This document shows positions 41,936 to 50,214 of a stretch of DNA of 64,000 nucleotides, in pieces. The DNA comes from Paenibacillus silagei. GTDB lineage: Bacteria > Bacillota > Bacilli > Paenibacillales > Paenibacillaceae. The translations under genes were made by a program, and so were the position numbers. A model generated the notes under the pieces. It made no database searches. It was not told the DNA's origin and saw nothing but the letters and a program-made list of their open reading frames with translations. How positions within the stretch are numbered: position 1 is the first letter of the stretch; each line of letters opens with the position of its first letter. The stretch covers positions 124,001 through 188,000 of the forward strand of contig NZ_JAGGLV010000003.1 in assembly GCF_017874735.1 (NCBI RefSeq). The letters are read 5' to 3'.

Positions 41936-42886
41936 TTGCATTTAGTGGAAGAATGGCTTCAAACGCACCTGCGTTCCGAAAATAGACTTTTGTCAATAAT
42001 CAGTCGTGTAAATTATCAAGAACTATCAGTATTTTGGGAAGTGATGAACGAAATTCCATATGCTGTTATAAAGGGAGAGCCGCTCTCATTATTGGCCTAC
42101 AATAAATTTGGTTTCCGTGGACTAGGTGATGTGGATATTCTTATTGATCGGAAAAGCATTCCAAAAATGAAGGAGATTTTAAAAACGTGCGGCTTTGAAG
42201 CAATAAGCCGAGATGAAAAAAAAACCAATTTTTCAAGAGTATTTTGTCTAGCGTCTTCTCACCAATTGGTTCCCTACGTCAAAGAATTGCAATCTAAAAA
42301 AGGCTGTCATGTCGAGTTGGACATCAACTTTGATTTATTTTGGGGGGAATATTCGGGGGAGAGGATCGATGTTAATCACTTCCTGGAAGATGCATCCGAA
42401 GTGGAGATTTACGGGCATAAATTACAGACACTACCTCCAATAAAAGCACTTCTACAAGTATGTTTGCATCATTATAAAGAAATGAATTCTATCTACCATT
42501 TGGTTAACCATAACACCATAAACCTTTCAATGTTTCAGGATGTCTATTATTTAATCAAGAACAATCTTGATACAATCACAGTCTCAACAATTTATCACCT
42601 TAGTAATGAATATAAAATAACACCTTATATTTTTTATGTAATCTATTACACCCAGTTGATTTTTAAAGATCCTTGTTTAAATCAATTTTTAGAAGCGCTC
42701 AAGACAGAAGAAGGAGAGAAGCTACTTGATTATTATGGACTAACGGAACAAGAACGGAAAAAATGGCAAACGGATTTTTTTACAAGACTTCAAACAGATA
42801 AAAAACTTAATTTGATAAAAAACAATTTAACAGAAGCGGATATCCACAAATTACGAATTAATAATAAAGTATTTAGAGGGTACTGA
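41936..42886 (+). CDS. Nucleotidyltransferase-family protein (NTP_transf_5-like)
   Basis: A protein of 316 residues with a minimal nucleotidyltransferase core: VIKGEPLSLLAYNKFGFRGLGDVDILID, where D-x-D binds metal, and VELDINFDLF with a third acid. Similar genes accompany lasso-peptide kinases in paeninodin-type clusters, where they may add a nucleotidyl or sugar-phosphate group. TTG 41936 is the start, behind AAGGAGAGA. The acceptor could be the peptide phosphate; this is inference. Confidence 0.72.
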   Translation: MHLVEEWLQTHLRSENRLLSIISRVNYQELSVFWEVMNEIPYAVIKGEPLSLLAYNKFGFRGLGDVDILIDRKSIPKMKEILKTCGFEAISRDEKKTNFSRVFCLASSHQLVPYVKELQSKKGCHVELDINFDLFWGEYSGERIDVNHFLEDASEVEIYGHKLQTLPPIKALLQVCLHHYKEMNSIYHLVNHNTINLSMFQDVYYLIKNNLDTITVSTIYHLSNEYKITPYIFYVIYYTQLIFKDPCLNQFLEALKTEEGEKLLDYYGLTEQERKKWQTDFFTRLQTDKKLNLIKNNLTEADIHKLRINNKVFRGY

Positions 42887-42921
42887 CTAGCTTGCTATAT
42901 TCAACGGGTGGTGTTTATCTT

Positions 42922-43584
42922 ATGGAACAAGTAAACAAACATAATTATATGACTTCTTTTCTTGACATGGTGCATACGTATTCCTTTTATTTGATGGACA
43001 AATATTACGACAGAAAATTAAAAATAGACACAGATAAGTATATTCTCCTGAATAATAAATCCGGATACTCCAATTATCAACCAACGCCATACTCGGCATT
43101 AAAGAAACTGTTTAAATATCAGCCGTTTACTCCAAATGATCATTTTGTGGATTTTGGCAGTGGGAAAGGAAGAACGGTTATTTGTTCCTCCTACTATGGA
43201 TGCATGAATGCATTTGGAGTTGAAATAAACGAAGAAATGCATTCTATTGCGCTGGAAAATGTTTCGAGATTTACACGAATCGAAAAGAGGGATAGGATTT
43301 CATTTCATTTATGCCCCGCCGAGGCTATGAATATATCTCCAGATATGAATAAGTTCTTTTTTAATAATCCGTTTGATCTGAAATATTTTATGAAGACTAC
43401 GGATAATATATTATCTTCGGTAAGAGAATTCAACAGAACAGTTTTTTTGTATTTATATTCTCCGAATGAATATTACACCCGTTATCTAAATCGTAATAAG
43501 AACTTTAATCATACTAAAAGAATATCTACAGGTCTGTTTCATATGAACTACCCCTACGTTGATATCTACACAACAAACATTTAA
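42922..43584 (+). CDS. Class I SAM-dependent methyltransferase
   Basis: A methyltransferase of about 220 residues. FVDFGSGKGRTVICSS is motif I, GVEINEEMHSIALENV is the ribose-binding acidic loop, and KFFFNNPF is motif IV. ATG 42922 follows GGGTGGTG; TTG 42892 is possible but has poorer spacing. The target could be the peptide or a small building block made by the genes that follow. Codon use matches the island. Confidence 0.75.
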   Translation: MEQVNKHNYMTSFLDMVHTYSFYLMDKYYDRKLKIDTDKYILLNNKSGYSNYQPTPYSALKKLFKYQPFTPNDHFVDFGSGKGRTVICSSYYGCMNAFGVEINEEMHSIALENVSRFTRIEKRDRISFHLCPAEAMNISPDMNKFFFNNPFDLKYFMKTTDNILSSVREFNRTVFLYLYSPNEYYTRYLNRNKNFNHTKRISTGLFHMNYPYVDIYTTNI

Positions 43585-43612
43585 TACATTCGATGAGAAT
43601 AAAGGTGAAATC

Positions 43613-43996
43613 ATGAAAATTCATCATTTAGGTTTTATTGTGAAGGATATGAAGAAAGACCGAATAATTTTCGAAGCTCTTGGTTTTGTGGAAATTGGCG
43701 AAGTTGTATATGATTTTATACAAGATAACAATATTATGTTTCTAGAGAGTCAAGATGGCAGTTTGCTTATTGAATTAATCGAAGCAGTAAGTGAAAGGTC
43801 GAGCGTTCGAAATTTCAAATCGGGTTATCATCATATCTGTTTCGAAAGTGGAACAAAAATGGATATGAATCAATGGTTTAAAGCTTTAAAGATAGGAAAA
43901 ATCTTCACAAGACAGATTACAGCGCCTGCGCTACAAAATAGAAAAGTTGTTTTCGCATGCTTAAATAATGGGAGTTTAATTGAGTTTATTTTATAG
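43613..43996 (+). CDS. VOC (glyoxalase-like) superfamily protein
   Basis: A protein of 127 residues with the paired beta-alpha-beta3 plan of the vicinal oxygen chelate fold. HHLGFIVKDM begins the first half and GYHHICFESG begins the second, giving candidate metal-binding His residues; GSLIEFIL closes the fold. ATG 43613 follows AAAGGTG. Related proteins handle short acyl-CoA or acyl-ACP derivatives, which would suit the neighbouring acyl carrier genes. It overlaps the long frame of the ACP gene slightly. Confidence 0.7.
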   Translation: MKIHHLGFIVKDMKKDRIIFEALGFVEIGEVVYDFIQDNNIMFLESQDGSLLIELIEAVSERSSVRNFKSGYHHICFESGTKMDMNQWFKALKIGKIFTRQITAPALQNRKVVFACLNNGSLIEFIL

Positions 43997-44009
43997 TGGA
44001 GGATACGAA

Positions 44010-44252
44010 ATGGATATTACCTTTGAGACAATACACTCTGCGCTACTAGAAGCACTTGATGTTGCTGTTTTGCCATCTTTAGCTGACAGGAATCGTGATT
44101 TGACAGAGGTTGGCTTAGATTCAATTGGTTTTATCAGATTTATAGTAACGTTGGAAGCAGAATTGGGTGTTGAAATTCCAGAGGAATATATATTACTTGC
44201 CCGTATGAATACTCTTAACAAGGTGATGCAAGTTCTTTCCACCGTCAAATGA
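44010..44252 (+). CDS. Acyl carrier protein
   Basis: A small acidic carrier protein of 80 residues. The phosphopantetheine site is Ser in EVGLDSIGFIRFIV (D-S-I). ATG 44010 lies 8 nt after GGAGG. A stand-alone ACP beside an FkbH-like gene is the usual arrangement for building glyceryl-ACP or a similar C3 unit. A phosphopantetheinyl transferase is not in the window. Confidence 0.85.
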   Translation: MDITFETIHSALLEALDVAVLPSLADRNRDLTEVGLDSIGFIRFIVTLEAELGVEIPEEYILLARMNTLNKVMQVLSTVK

Positions 44253-44267
44253 AGGGAGTTCACTTCT

Positions 44268-45830
44268 TTGGATATTCAAGGTAAGGATCTGAACATTTCA
44301 GTTATTTCTAACATAACGATAGAACACTTTTTTGGAATGCATATTAACAGCTTATTTGATACCTCATCTGAAATTAATTATATACCTAGTAATGGATGCT
44401 TTGAAAACCGTCATATTGAAGTAATGCAAAAGTCGGATCTAATATTGGTTTGGCTGAATATCAGGAAATTAAGCCCGGGTATACTCTCAAACATAGGTTT
44501 CAAAGATGAATTGCAGATAGTTTATAAAGATATACTAGAATACGTCAAAGTCATATATTTAAAGCTGCGTAATGAAGTTAACTCAAAAATAATATGGATG
44601 GGTTTTGAAGACTATTTTGATTTTTTGCAAGAGGTTGTTGGAAATATTCTTCATAATTATAATTTCATTGACCGCTTGAATCAAGAGATCAAAGATCTAT
44701 TGAGTGAAACTTCTGATATAGTTATTGACCTGAAAAGGTTAATATCTTATATCGGAACCAGAGATGCATATGACACCAAAGGATTGTACCGCTGGAATTC
44801 CCCATACACATCAGATCTTATCTATTTAGCTGCAAAAGAAATTTTTAAACAGTTTCGTATTTTAAAGAGAAATGAAAAAAAATGTATCGTATTGGACTGT
44901 GATAATGTTCTGTGGGGTGGGATATTAAGTGAAGATGGTATTGAAAATATAAGTTTAGCCTCTAATGGCCCGGGACAGTTTTTTCAAGATTTCCAACGAT
45001 TCCTGTTAACTTTACATACCTTAGGGATCATTTTGACTGTTTCAAGTAAAAATGATTTATCAGATGTTTTAAAGGTATTCAATAGTCATAGTGAAATGAT
45101 CTTAAGAGAAGAGCACATCGCAAGTTTTCAAGTGAATTGGAACAATAAAGCAGAGCAAATTCAATTAATAGCCGTAGTTTTAAATATAAGTTTGGATAGC
45201 ATCGTATTTATTGATGATTCTATTTTTGAAGTGGAATCGGTAAATAGCATTTTACCAGATGTTAAAGCAGTACTCTTTAAAAAAGAGAATATTTACAGCA
45301 GTTTATCTTTGTTCAACTTGTCGCTTGACTTCGATGCAAATCTTATTGCAATAAGGAATAATACGTATCAATCAAATGTGCATAGGACGGTTTTGAAAGA
45401 GAAGACAGCTTCATATGAGGAATATTTAAACGCTCTTGATACAAAAATTAATATACATATAGCAGATGATTTAGAGTATTATCGAATTTCAGAATTAAGC
45501 CAAAGAGCGAATAAGTGTACGGTAGGTAAAAGGTATACTGTATCTGAAATAAAAGAGAAAATCAGTACAAAAGGTTATAAATTATATGCAGTTGATGTGT
45601 CGGATAAATTCAGCGATTTAGGTCTTGTCGGAGCATTTGGTGTCATACAACTATCTGGAATATACTATTTAGATTTGTTTTGTTTATCTTGCCGGGTATT
45701 AGGAAGGAATATTGAAAATCAACTTATTTCTTACGTAAAAACGAATTTTAAAGATATCAAAGTAGAGAGCTGTATAAGAACTCAAAAAAATGATGGTCTT
45801 ATTGACTTGTTACTTTTGCATTTAAATTAG
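44268..45830 (+). CDS. FkbH-like HAD-IIIC protein (glyceryl-ACP formation)
   Basis: A protein of 520 residues. The N-terminal third is a helical/SGNH-like region. The middle is a HAD domain with LDCDNVLWGGILSEDG (D-x-D-x-V/L-W-G-G, the FkbH signature) and SIVFIDDSIFEVESV. The C-terminal part is an acetyltransferase-like fold (ISELSQRANKCTVGKRYT, then LVGAFGVI). FkbH proteins take 1,3-bisphosphoglycerate and load glycerate onto an ACP. The start is TTG 44268 behind AAGGGAG. With the ACP it should supply a C3 acyl group; what receives it is unknown. Confidence 0.82.
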   Translation: MDIQGKDLNISVISNITIEHFFGMHINSLFDTSSEINYIPSNGCFENRHIEVMQKSDLILVWLNIRKLSPGILSNIGFKDELQIVYKDILEYVKVIYLKLRNEVNSKIIWMGFEDYFDFLQEVVGNILHNYNFIDRLNQEIKDLLSETSDIVIDLKRLISYIGTRDAYDTKGLYRWNSPYTSDLIYLAAKEIFKQFRILKRNEKKCIVLDCDNVLWGGILSEDGIENISLASNGPGQFFQDFQRFLLTLHTLGIILTVSSKNDLSDVLKVFNSHSEMILREEHIASFQVNWNNKAEQIQLIAVVLNISLDSIVFIDDSIFEVESVNSILPDVKAVLFKKENIYSSLSLFNLSLDFDANLIAIRNNTYQSNVHRTVLKEKTASYEEYLNALDTKINIHIADDLEYYRISELSQRANKCTVGKRYTVSEIKEKISTKGYKLYAVDVSDKFSDLGLVGAFGVIQLSGIYYLDLFCLSCRVLGRNIENQLISYVKTNFKDIKVESCIRTQKNDGLIDLLLLHLN

Positions 45831-45843
45831 AGGAGGAAAGTAA

Positions 45844-46842
45844 ATGAACTCTAAAATCTTACCAATGAAGTATCCAATTATAACTTCTTGGCAATGGCAA
45901 GCTAATTTATTTTCAATTCTATCCAATTATCCTGAAACACAACCATGGATCTATAGCAATTATATTCAGTTGCATATGATCAGAGACGAATCGCACGACA
46001 AAACCTTTGTTGACTTTTATCAATATCCTATATTAGAGGTTTGCCCATGGATTTATAATCAACATCTAAAACGAGAAACCATTTTGTTGTTTAAAAAAGA
46101 TATTTGTGAGTTTTTTATCGAGTGTATCGATCTTAATAATTACATTTATGGCGTGTTTGAACAATCCTATTTCGGCCGATCAGAATTTTTTCCTCACGAT
46201 ACTTTTATATATGGTTACAATAAGGAAAAGAAAGTATTTTACATAGCTGATTTTTCTATTAAAGAGAAATATTCTTATACAGAGGTATCATTTTCACAAA
46301 TTGAAAAAGCTTATTTAGCCATTGAGGAAAAAGATGATTGGCTTTTAGATAAAGGAGGACTGCAGCTTCTTAGTTTTAATGCTAAAGGCATATTTGATTT
46401 TAAACCCTCGTTGGTAATAGAATTCTTGGAAGAGTTCTTACAGTCTAAAAATAGTTTTGAAAAAAGTTCTTTTTATATAAACAAGCCTAATAAAAGCGTA
46501 TTTGGATTAGAGGTTTACAGGAAAATAAAGGAGGATTTAATAAATAAGAATACGGATTTTAGACATATCCATGTTATTTATGACCATAAGGTTTTAATGC
46601 TTCATCGTATAGAATATATGCAAACTCACGGATATCTTAACCAAGCAGAAGTTATATATAAACTCTATAAACAATTGGAGCAGAAAACTCTTTCAGCAAG
46701 AAACCTTTTACTTAAGGCAATTATAACTCAGAATGATAAACAGATGGATCAGATCATTAGATTGTTGGGGGAAATAGAAAGTATAGAAAAAGAGGCGATG
46801 AATTTAATGCTGTATAACATAAAGCAGTGTAAAATATATTAA
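45844..46842 (+). CDS. Possible BtrH-like acyltransferase
   Basis: A protein of 332 residues that I recognise only partly. YIYGVFEQSYFGRSEFFPHDTFIYGYNKEKKVFYIADF resembles the central part of BtrH_N-type proteins: a D/E-x-(Y/F), then H-D, then YGY, then F-Y-I. BtrH of butirosin biosynthesis moves an acyl group from an ACP to an amine. The catalytic Cys of BtrH is not clear here, so activity is uncertain. The second half is helical. ATG 45844 follows GAGGAGG. As the last gene after ACP and FkbH, acyl transfer to the peptide is a reasonable inference. Confidence 0.5.
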   Translation: MNSKILPMKYPIITSWQWQANLFSILSNYPETQPWIYSNYIQLHMIRDESHDKTFVDFYQYPILEVCPWIYNQHLKRETILLFKKDICEFFIECIDLNNYIYGVFEQSYFGRSEFFPHDTFIYGYNKEKKVFYIADFSIKEKYSYTEVSFSQIEKAYLAIEEKDDWLLDKGGLQLLSFNAKGIFDFKPSLVIEFLEEFLQSKNSFEKSSFYINKPNKSVFGLEVYRKIKEDLINKNTDFRHIHVIYDHKVLMLHRIEYMQTHGYLNQAEVIYKLYKQLEQKTLSARNLLLKAIITQNDKQMDQIIRLLGEIESIEKEAMNLMLYNIKQCKIY

Positions 46843-47080
46843 TTTAGACGAGTGGGAAAGAAATTATTCCTACTGAGGAGATTACAGTGTATTACGGACT
46901 CAAGATAAAGCTCTACAGGTCAGGGAGCATGGAGACCACAACCTTTGATTTGATCTTTTGATTATGGAGTTTTTTACATGGAATATAATTATTCATCTTC
47001 GATAAATTATGACAGCGTAATATCTGCCCCCATGCTATTCTATTACTAATACATAATGACTTTACAAAGGGGAAACGTTG

Positions 47081-48670
47081 ATGAAAAGGTTGCTTTATAT
47101 CATTTTGGCAGTAGGTTTAATGATGAGTGTAACGCTCACGGGAGGGGCAGGTACTTCATCTGCTGCACAAGCTAATAAGGTATTGCGTATCGGTCTGGGA
47201 AGTCTTCCTGATCAGCTTGATCCGGCAGCAGCTGCGGATGACAGCACAGTGACGGTTCTCAAAGGGTTATTTGAAGGACTGGTCCGGTTGAATGCGGCTG
47301 GTCAGGCCGTTCCGGCAATTGCAAAATCATGGACCCTCTCGAAGGATGGCAGAACATATACCTTTGCACTCCGCGGGGATGCGAAATGGAGCAGCGGGCA
47401 GCAGGTGCTGGCCTCGGACTTCGAGTATGCCTGGAAGCGGGCGCTGGCTCCGGAAGCCAAGAATGTTTATGCTTTTAATATGTACATGATTAATAATGCG
47501 CAGAACTACAACGAGGGACTTCTGAAGGATACCTCCAAAATCGGCGTAAAGGCTCTGAATAACACCACACTCCAGGTCACATTGAAGGAGAAAACCTCCT
47601 ACTTCATCCAGCTGCTCGCAGAGAGTATCTATCTGCCGGTGTATGCTAAGACCGCGAAGGCCAACAACCAATGGGCTACAGACATTAAGTCTATGGTAAC
47701 CAATGGTCCCTTCAAGCTCAAGACATGGAAGAGTAATGAGATTTCTATAGTTAAAAATCCTGCTTATTATGCGGCCCAAGAAATTAAGCTGCCGGAGGTA
47801 CGTCTGCTGCTGCCTGGGAATCCGACCGCCGCTTATATGAATAAGGAGGTTGACTGGGTTGGAGGCGGAGGGGAGGAATCGGTAGATTATACATCTTTAG
47901 ATAGCGCATCTTCCCGCGACCTGCATGAAGGACCGTATGCTTCCACCTATTTTTATCAATTCAATCTGACTAAGCCGCCGTTTGACAATCTGAAGATCCG
48001 CCAGGCATTGGCGATGGCGATTGACCGCGAAGCCTTGCGTTACGGCAATCCGGCGTTTGGATTGGTGCCGCCAAGTATTCATGGGACCCAGTTGAATTTC
48101 CGCACAGAGATGTCGGACAAGATGTACTTTCATGAGGATGTGGCGGCGGCCAAGCAATTACTGAAGGAAGGCATGAGAGAAGCGGGACTCACCAAGTTCC
48201 CCAGCTTCACTATTATCGTGAATGAATATATCAACCATGACGTTATCGCAACTAAAGTGATTAAGGACTGGCAAAAGAACTTAGGCATTGAAGCAAGTGT
48301 AGAAATCCAAAGCTTCGAGGAACTGCTGGATAATCGTATACATCAGAACTATGCTATTGCAAGAGCGGGGTGGAGCGCTGATTTCAATGATCCGGCCTCG
48401 ATGCTGGAGCTGTTCAGTTCACAGAATGTCTCCAATGATACAGGGTGGAGCAGTACAGTGTATGACCGTTATATGCAGCAAGCCCGGCAGGCGGCCGACC
48501 CCGGCACGCGTATGCAGATCTATGCCAAGGCCGAACAGCTGCTCATGGATCAAATGGCAGTTATTCCGCTGTTTTACACTGTGACTGATTATTTGAGTCA
48601 TCCGAATATCAAAAATGTATATGTTGACTATGACGGGTCCATAGCTTTCACAAGAGGCTCGTGGCGGTGA
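47081..48670 (+). CDS. Peptide-binding lipoprotein-like OppA family protein
   Basis: A periplasm-equivalent, extracellular solute-binding protein of about 529 residues (SBP family 5). It has an N-terminal signal peptide (residues ~1-28) without an obvious lipobox Cys. Family marks are LRIGLGSLPDQLDPA, DFEYAWKRALAP, FNLTKPPFDNLKIRQALAMAIDRE and a C-terminal AVIPLFY. Members bind oligopeptides for an Opp-type importer. No permease or ATPase genes are adjacent, so it is an orphan binding protein. Base composition is again host-like, so the AT-rich island has ended. ATG 47081 follows AAAGGGGAAACG. Confidence 0.85.
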   Translation: MKRLLYIILAVGLMMSVTLTGGAGTSSAAQANKVLRIGLGSLPDQLDPAAAADDSTVTVLKGLFEGLVRLNAAGQAVPAIAKSWTLSKDGRTYTFALRGDAKWSSGQQVLASDFEYAWKRALAPEAKNVYAFNMYMINNAQNYNEGLLKDTSKIGVKALNNTTLQVTLKEKTSYFIQLLAESIYLPVYAKTAKANNQWATDIKSMVTNGPFKLKTWKSNEISIVKNPAYYAAQEIKLPEVRLLLPGNPTAAYMNKEVDWVGGGGEESVDYTSLDSASSRDLHEGPYASTYFYQFNLTKPPFDNLKIRQALAMAIDREALRYGNPAFGLVPPSIHGTQLNFRTEMSDKMYFHEDVAAAKQLLKEGMREAGLTKFPSFTIIVNEYINHDVIATKVIKDWQKNLGIEASVEIQSFEELLDNRIHQNYAIARAGWSADFNDPASMLELFSSQNVSNDTGWSSTVYDRYMQQARQAADPGTRMQIYAKAEQLLMDQMAVIPLFYTVTDYLSHPNIKNVYVDYDGSIAFTRGSWR

Positions 48671-48695
48671 AAAGCGTTTAGAATACAAGGATCAG

Positions 48696-48735
48696 GAGGC
48701 CATAAGCAGATTGCTGCTTGTGGCTTCTTTCTTTT
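48696..48735 (+). terminator. Terminator after the oppA-like gene
   Basis: GAGGCCATAAGCAG (48696-48709) pairs with CTGCTTGTGGCTTC (48714-48727) over 14 bp with two G-T wobbles and a 4-nt loop, followed by TTTCTTTT. Confidence 0.85.
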
Positions 48736-48814
48736 GGCCCGGAAGCTCTTCACCAATCGTTCAAAATCAAGCCGTGTCCGTACAGACAACAGCGCATATC
48801 TATGTTAATATACG

Positions 48815-48846
48815 TTATGAATGAATATAAATATATTCATTCATAA
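48815..48846. promoter_or_regulatory. Palindromic operator, copy 1
   Basis: TTATGAATGAATAT (48815-48828) and ATATTCATTCATAA (48833-48846) form a perfect 14-4-14 palindrome. The core ATGAATGAA-N10-TTCATTCAT recurs with identical spacing at 49675-49702. The size fits a TetR-family operator. Confidence 0.75.
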
Positions 48847-48901
48847 TCTGGGCAGGTATCAAGAGAACCACTATTTTGTATTCTATTCTGGAGGGACTAT
48901 C

Positions 48902-49672
48902 ATGAAGAAGGTCATCGCAATCATCGGCAATCAGCAGAAGAACAATACGTACAGAGCGGTCCGTGAGTTTGAAGCACAGCTCCGAACCTACGGGGAGATT
49001 GAGTTTGAGTACATTTTCCTCAAGGACTATAGGCTGGAGTTCTGCCGGGGCTGCAAAACCTGTTTCAGTAAGGGCGAAGAATATTGTCCGCTCAAAGATG
49101 ACAGGGATGTGCTGATCGAGAAGCTGGAGCGTGCGGACGGTGTGATTATGGCGACTCCCAATTACGCCTTCCATGTCTCGGCATCGATGAAGAATCTGCT
49201 GGACCGGCTGGCGTATGTGTTCCATCGGCCGCAGTTCTTCGGCAAGACGTATACGTCGATCGTCAATCAGGGGATTCACGGCGGAAATGCGATTGTCAAA
49301 TATCTTAGCAGCATGGGAGAGAATCTGGGTTTCCAGGTTACCAAAGGGTGTGTGCTTAGTACGATGGAGCCAGTTACCCCGGCAGCCGCGCAGAAGAATG
49401 CAGTGAGAATCCGCAAGTCTGCGGCCCGCTTCTACAAAGGACTGATGTGTCCGGTACCGCCGGCTCCCACATTGTTCCGCTTGCTGATGTTCCGGCTGTC
49501 CCGGACCAGTATTCAGCATATGCTGGATGAGCGGTCAAAAGATTACCGGCATTACCAGGCTAACGGTTGGTTTGAAGCGGCGTATTATTATCCGGTCTCA
49601 TTGGGTCCTGTCAAAAGTTTGGCTGGACATCTGTTTGACAGAATCGGTAAAAGAATGGCTAAACGCGCTTAA
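48902..49672 (+). CDS. Flavodoxin-like NAD(P)H-dependent FMN reductase
   Basis: A protein of 256 residues with a flavodoxin-like fold. IGNQQKNNTYRAV is the FMN phosphate loop, and LKDYRLEFCRGCKTCFSKGEEYCPLKDD is the Cys-containing loop seen in iron-sulfur flavoprotein-like reductases. ATPNYAFHVSASMKNLLDRL follows. The C-terminal ~60 residues are an extra extension. ATG 48902 follows CTGGAGGGAC. Matching operators lie before this gene and before the FMN-binding protein gene, so both seem to answer to one regulator not in the window. Confidence 0.8.
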   Translation: MKKVIAIIGNQQKNNTYRAVREFEAQLRTYGEIEFEYIFLKDYRLEFCRGCKTCFSKGEEYCPLKDDRDVLIEKLERADGVIMATPNYAFHVSASMKNLLDRLAYVFHRPQFFGKTYTSIVNQGIHGGNAIVKYLSSMGENLGFQVTKGCVLSTMEPVTPAAAQKNAVRIRKSAARFYKGLMCPVPPAPTLFRLLMFRLSRTSIQHMLDERSKDYRHYQANGWFEAAYYYPVSLGPVKSLAGHLFDRIGKRMAKRA

Positions 49673-49674
49673 TA

Positions 49675-49702
49675 ATGAATGAACTTAAATATATTCATTC
49701 AT
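49675..49702. promoter_or_regulatory. Palindromic operator, copy 2
   Basis: ATGAATGAA (49675-49683), 10 bp, TTCATTCAT (49694-49702). It is the same half-sites and spacing as 48817-48844, located just upstream of the FMN-binding protein gene. Confidence 0.7.
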
Positions 49703-49718
49703 AACCAGGAGGGTCAAC

Positions 49719-50141
49719 ATGAAAAAGAAGTGGAAACGCAACCTGCTGCTGGTGTGCCTAACCGTGATTCTCGTGGGACTAATCGGCTCAGGCGCGGCAT
49801 TGCTGTATACAGAAAAAGAGCGTCGTGAAGCGCGAAACGTAGAGATCGATCAAGTGAACTTCAACAAGCTGCATGCAGGTGAGTATACAGGTGAATATGC
49901 TGGTGGAATGTATAAATGGAGGGCGAATAAGGTGCTGGTTACCGTCACAGCGCACAAAGTTACAGCGATCCAGCTCCTGGAGCATGCGGAGAATCAGCCT
50001 GCGGCGTCGGCAGATGAATTGTTCGGCAGAGTGATCCAGGCTCAATCGCTTCAGGTAGACAGCATCAGCGGTGCCACGCTTACAAGTAAAGCCTATCTCA
50101 AGGCCATAGAGAATGCTCTTCACAAGAGCGTTGAAATGTAA
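49719..50141 (+). CDS. Membrane-anchored FMN-binding domain protein
   Basis: A protein of 140 residues with one N-terminal TM helix (residues ~8-30) and an extracellular FMN-binding domain. The DSISGATLTSKAYLKAI motif is the usual S-G-A-T-x-T/S site, where FMN can be attached through the Thr by a flavin transferase (ApbE). ATG 49719 follows AGGAGGG. Co-regulation with the FMN reductase gene suggests an electron-transfer pair across the membrane; that is inference. Confidence 0.8.
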   Translation: MKKKWKRNLLLVCLTVILVGLIGSGAALLYTEKERREARNVEIDQVNFNKLHAGEYTGEYAGGMYKWRANKVLVTVTAHKVTAIQLLEHAENQPAASADELFGRVIQAQSLQVDSISGATLTSKAYLKAIENALHKSVEM

Positions 50142-50214
50142 CAAATATTTTGCAATACTAGCAATACCATTATGAGATCCTTACGCGAAAAAAAACCAAA
50201 GGAGCAACATCCAT

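Noticed and set aside
46843..47080. A second precursor peptide gene at the end of the peptide cluster.
   Set aside because: No short frame with a ribosome-binding site and a leader-like Y-x2-P motif was seen.
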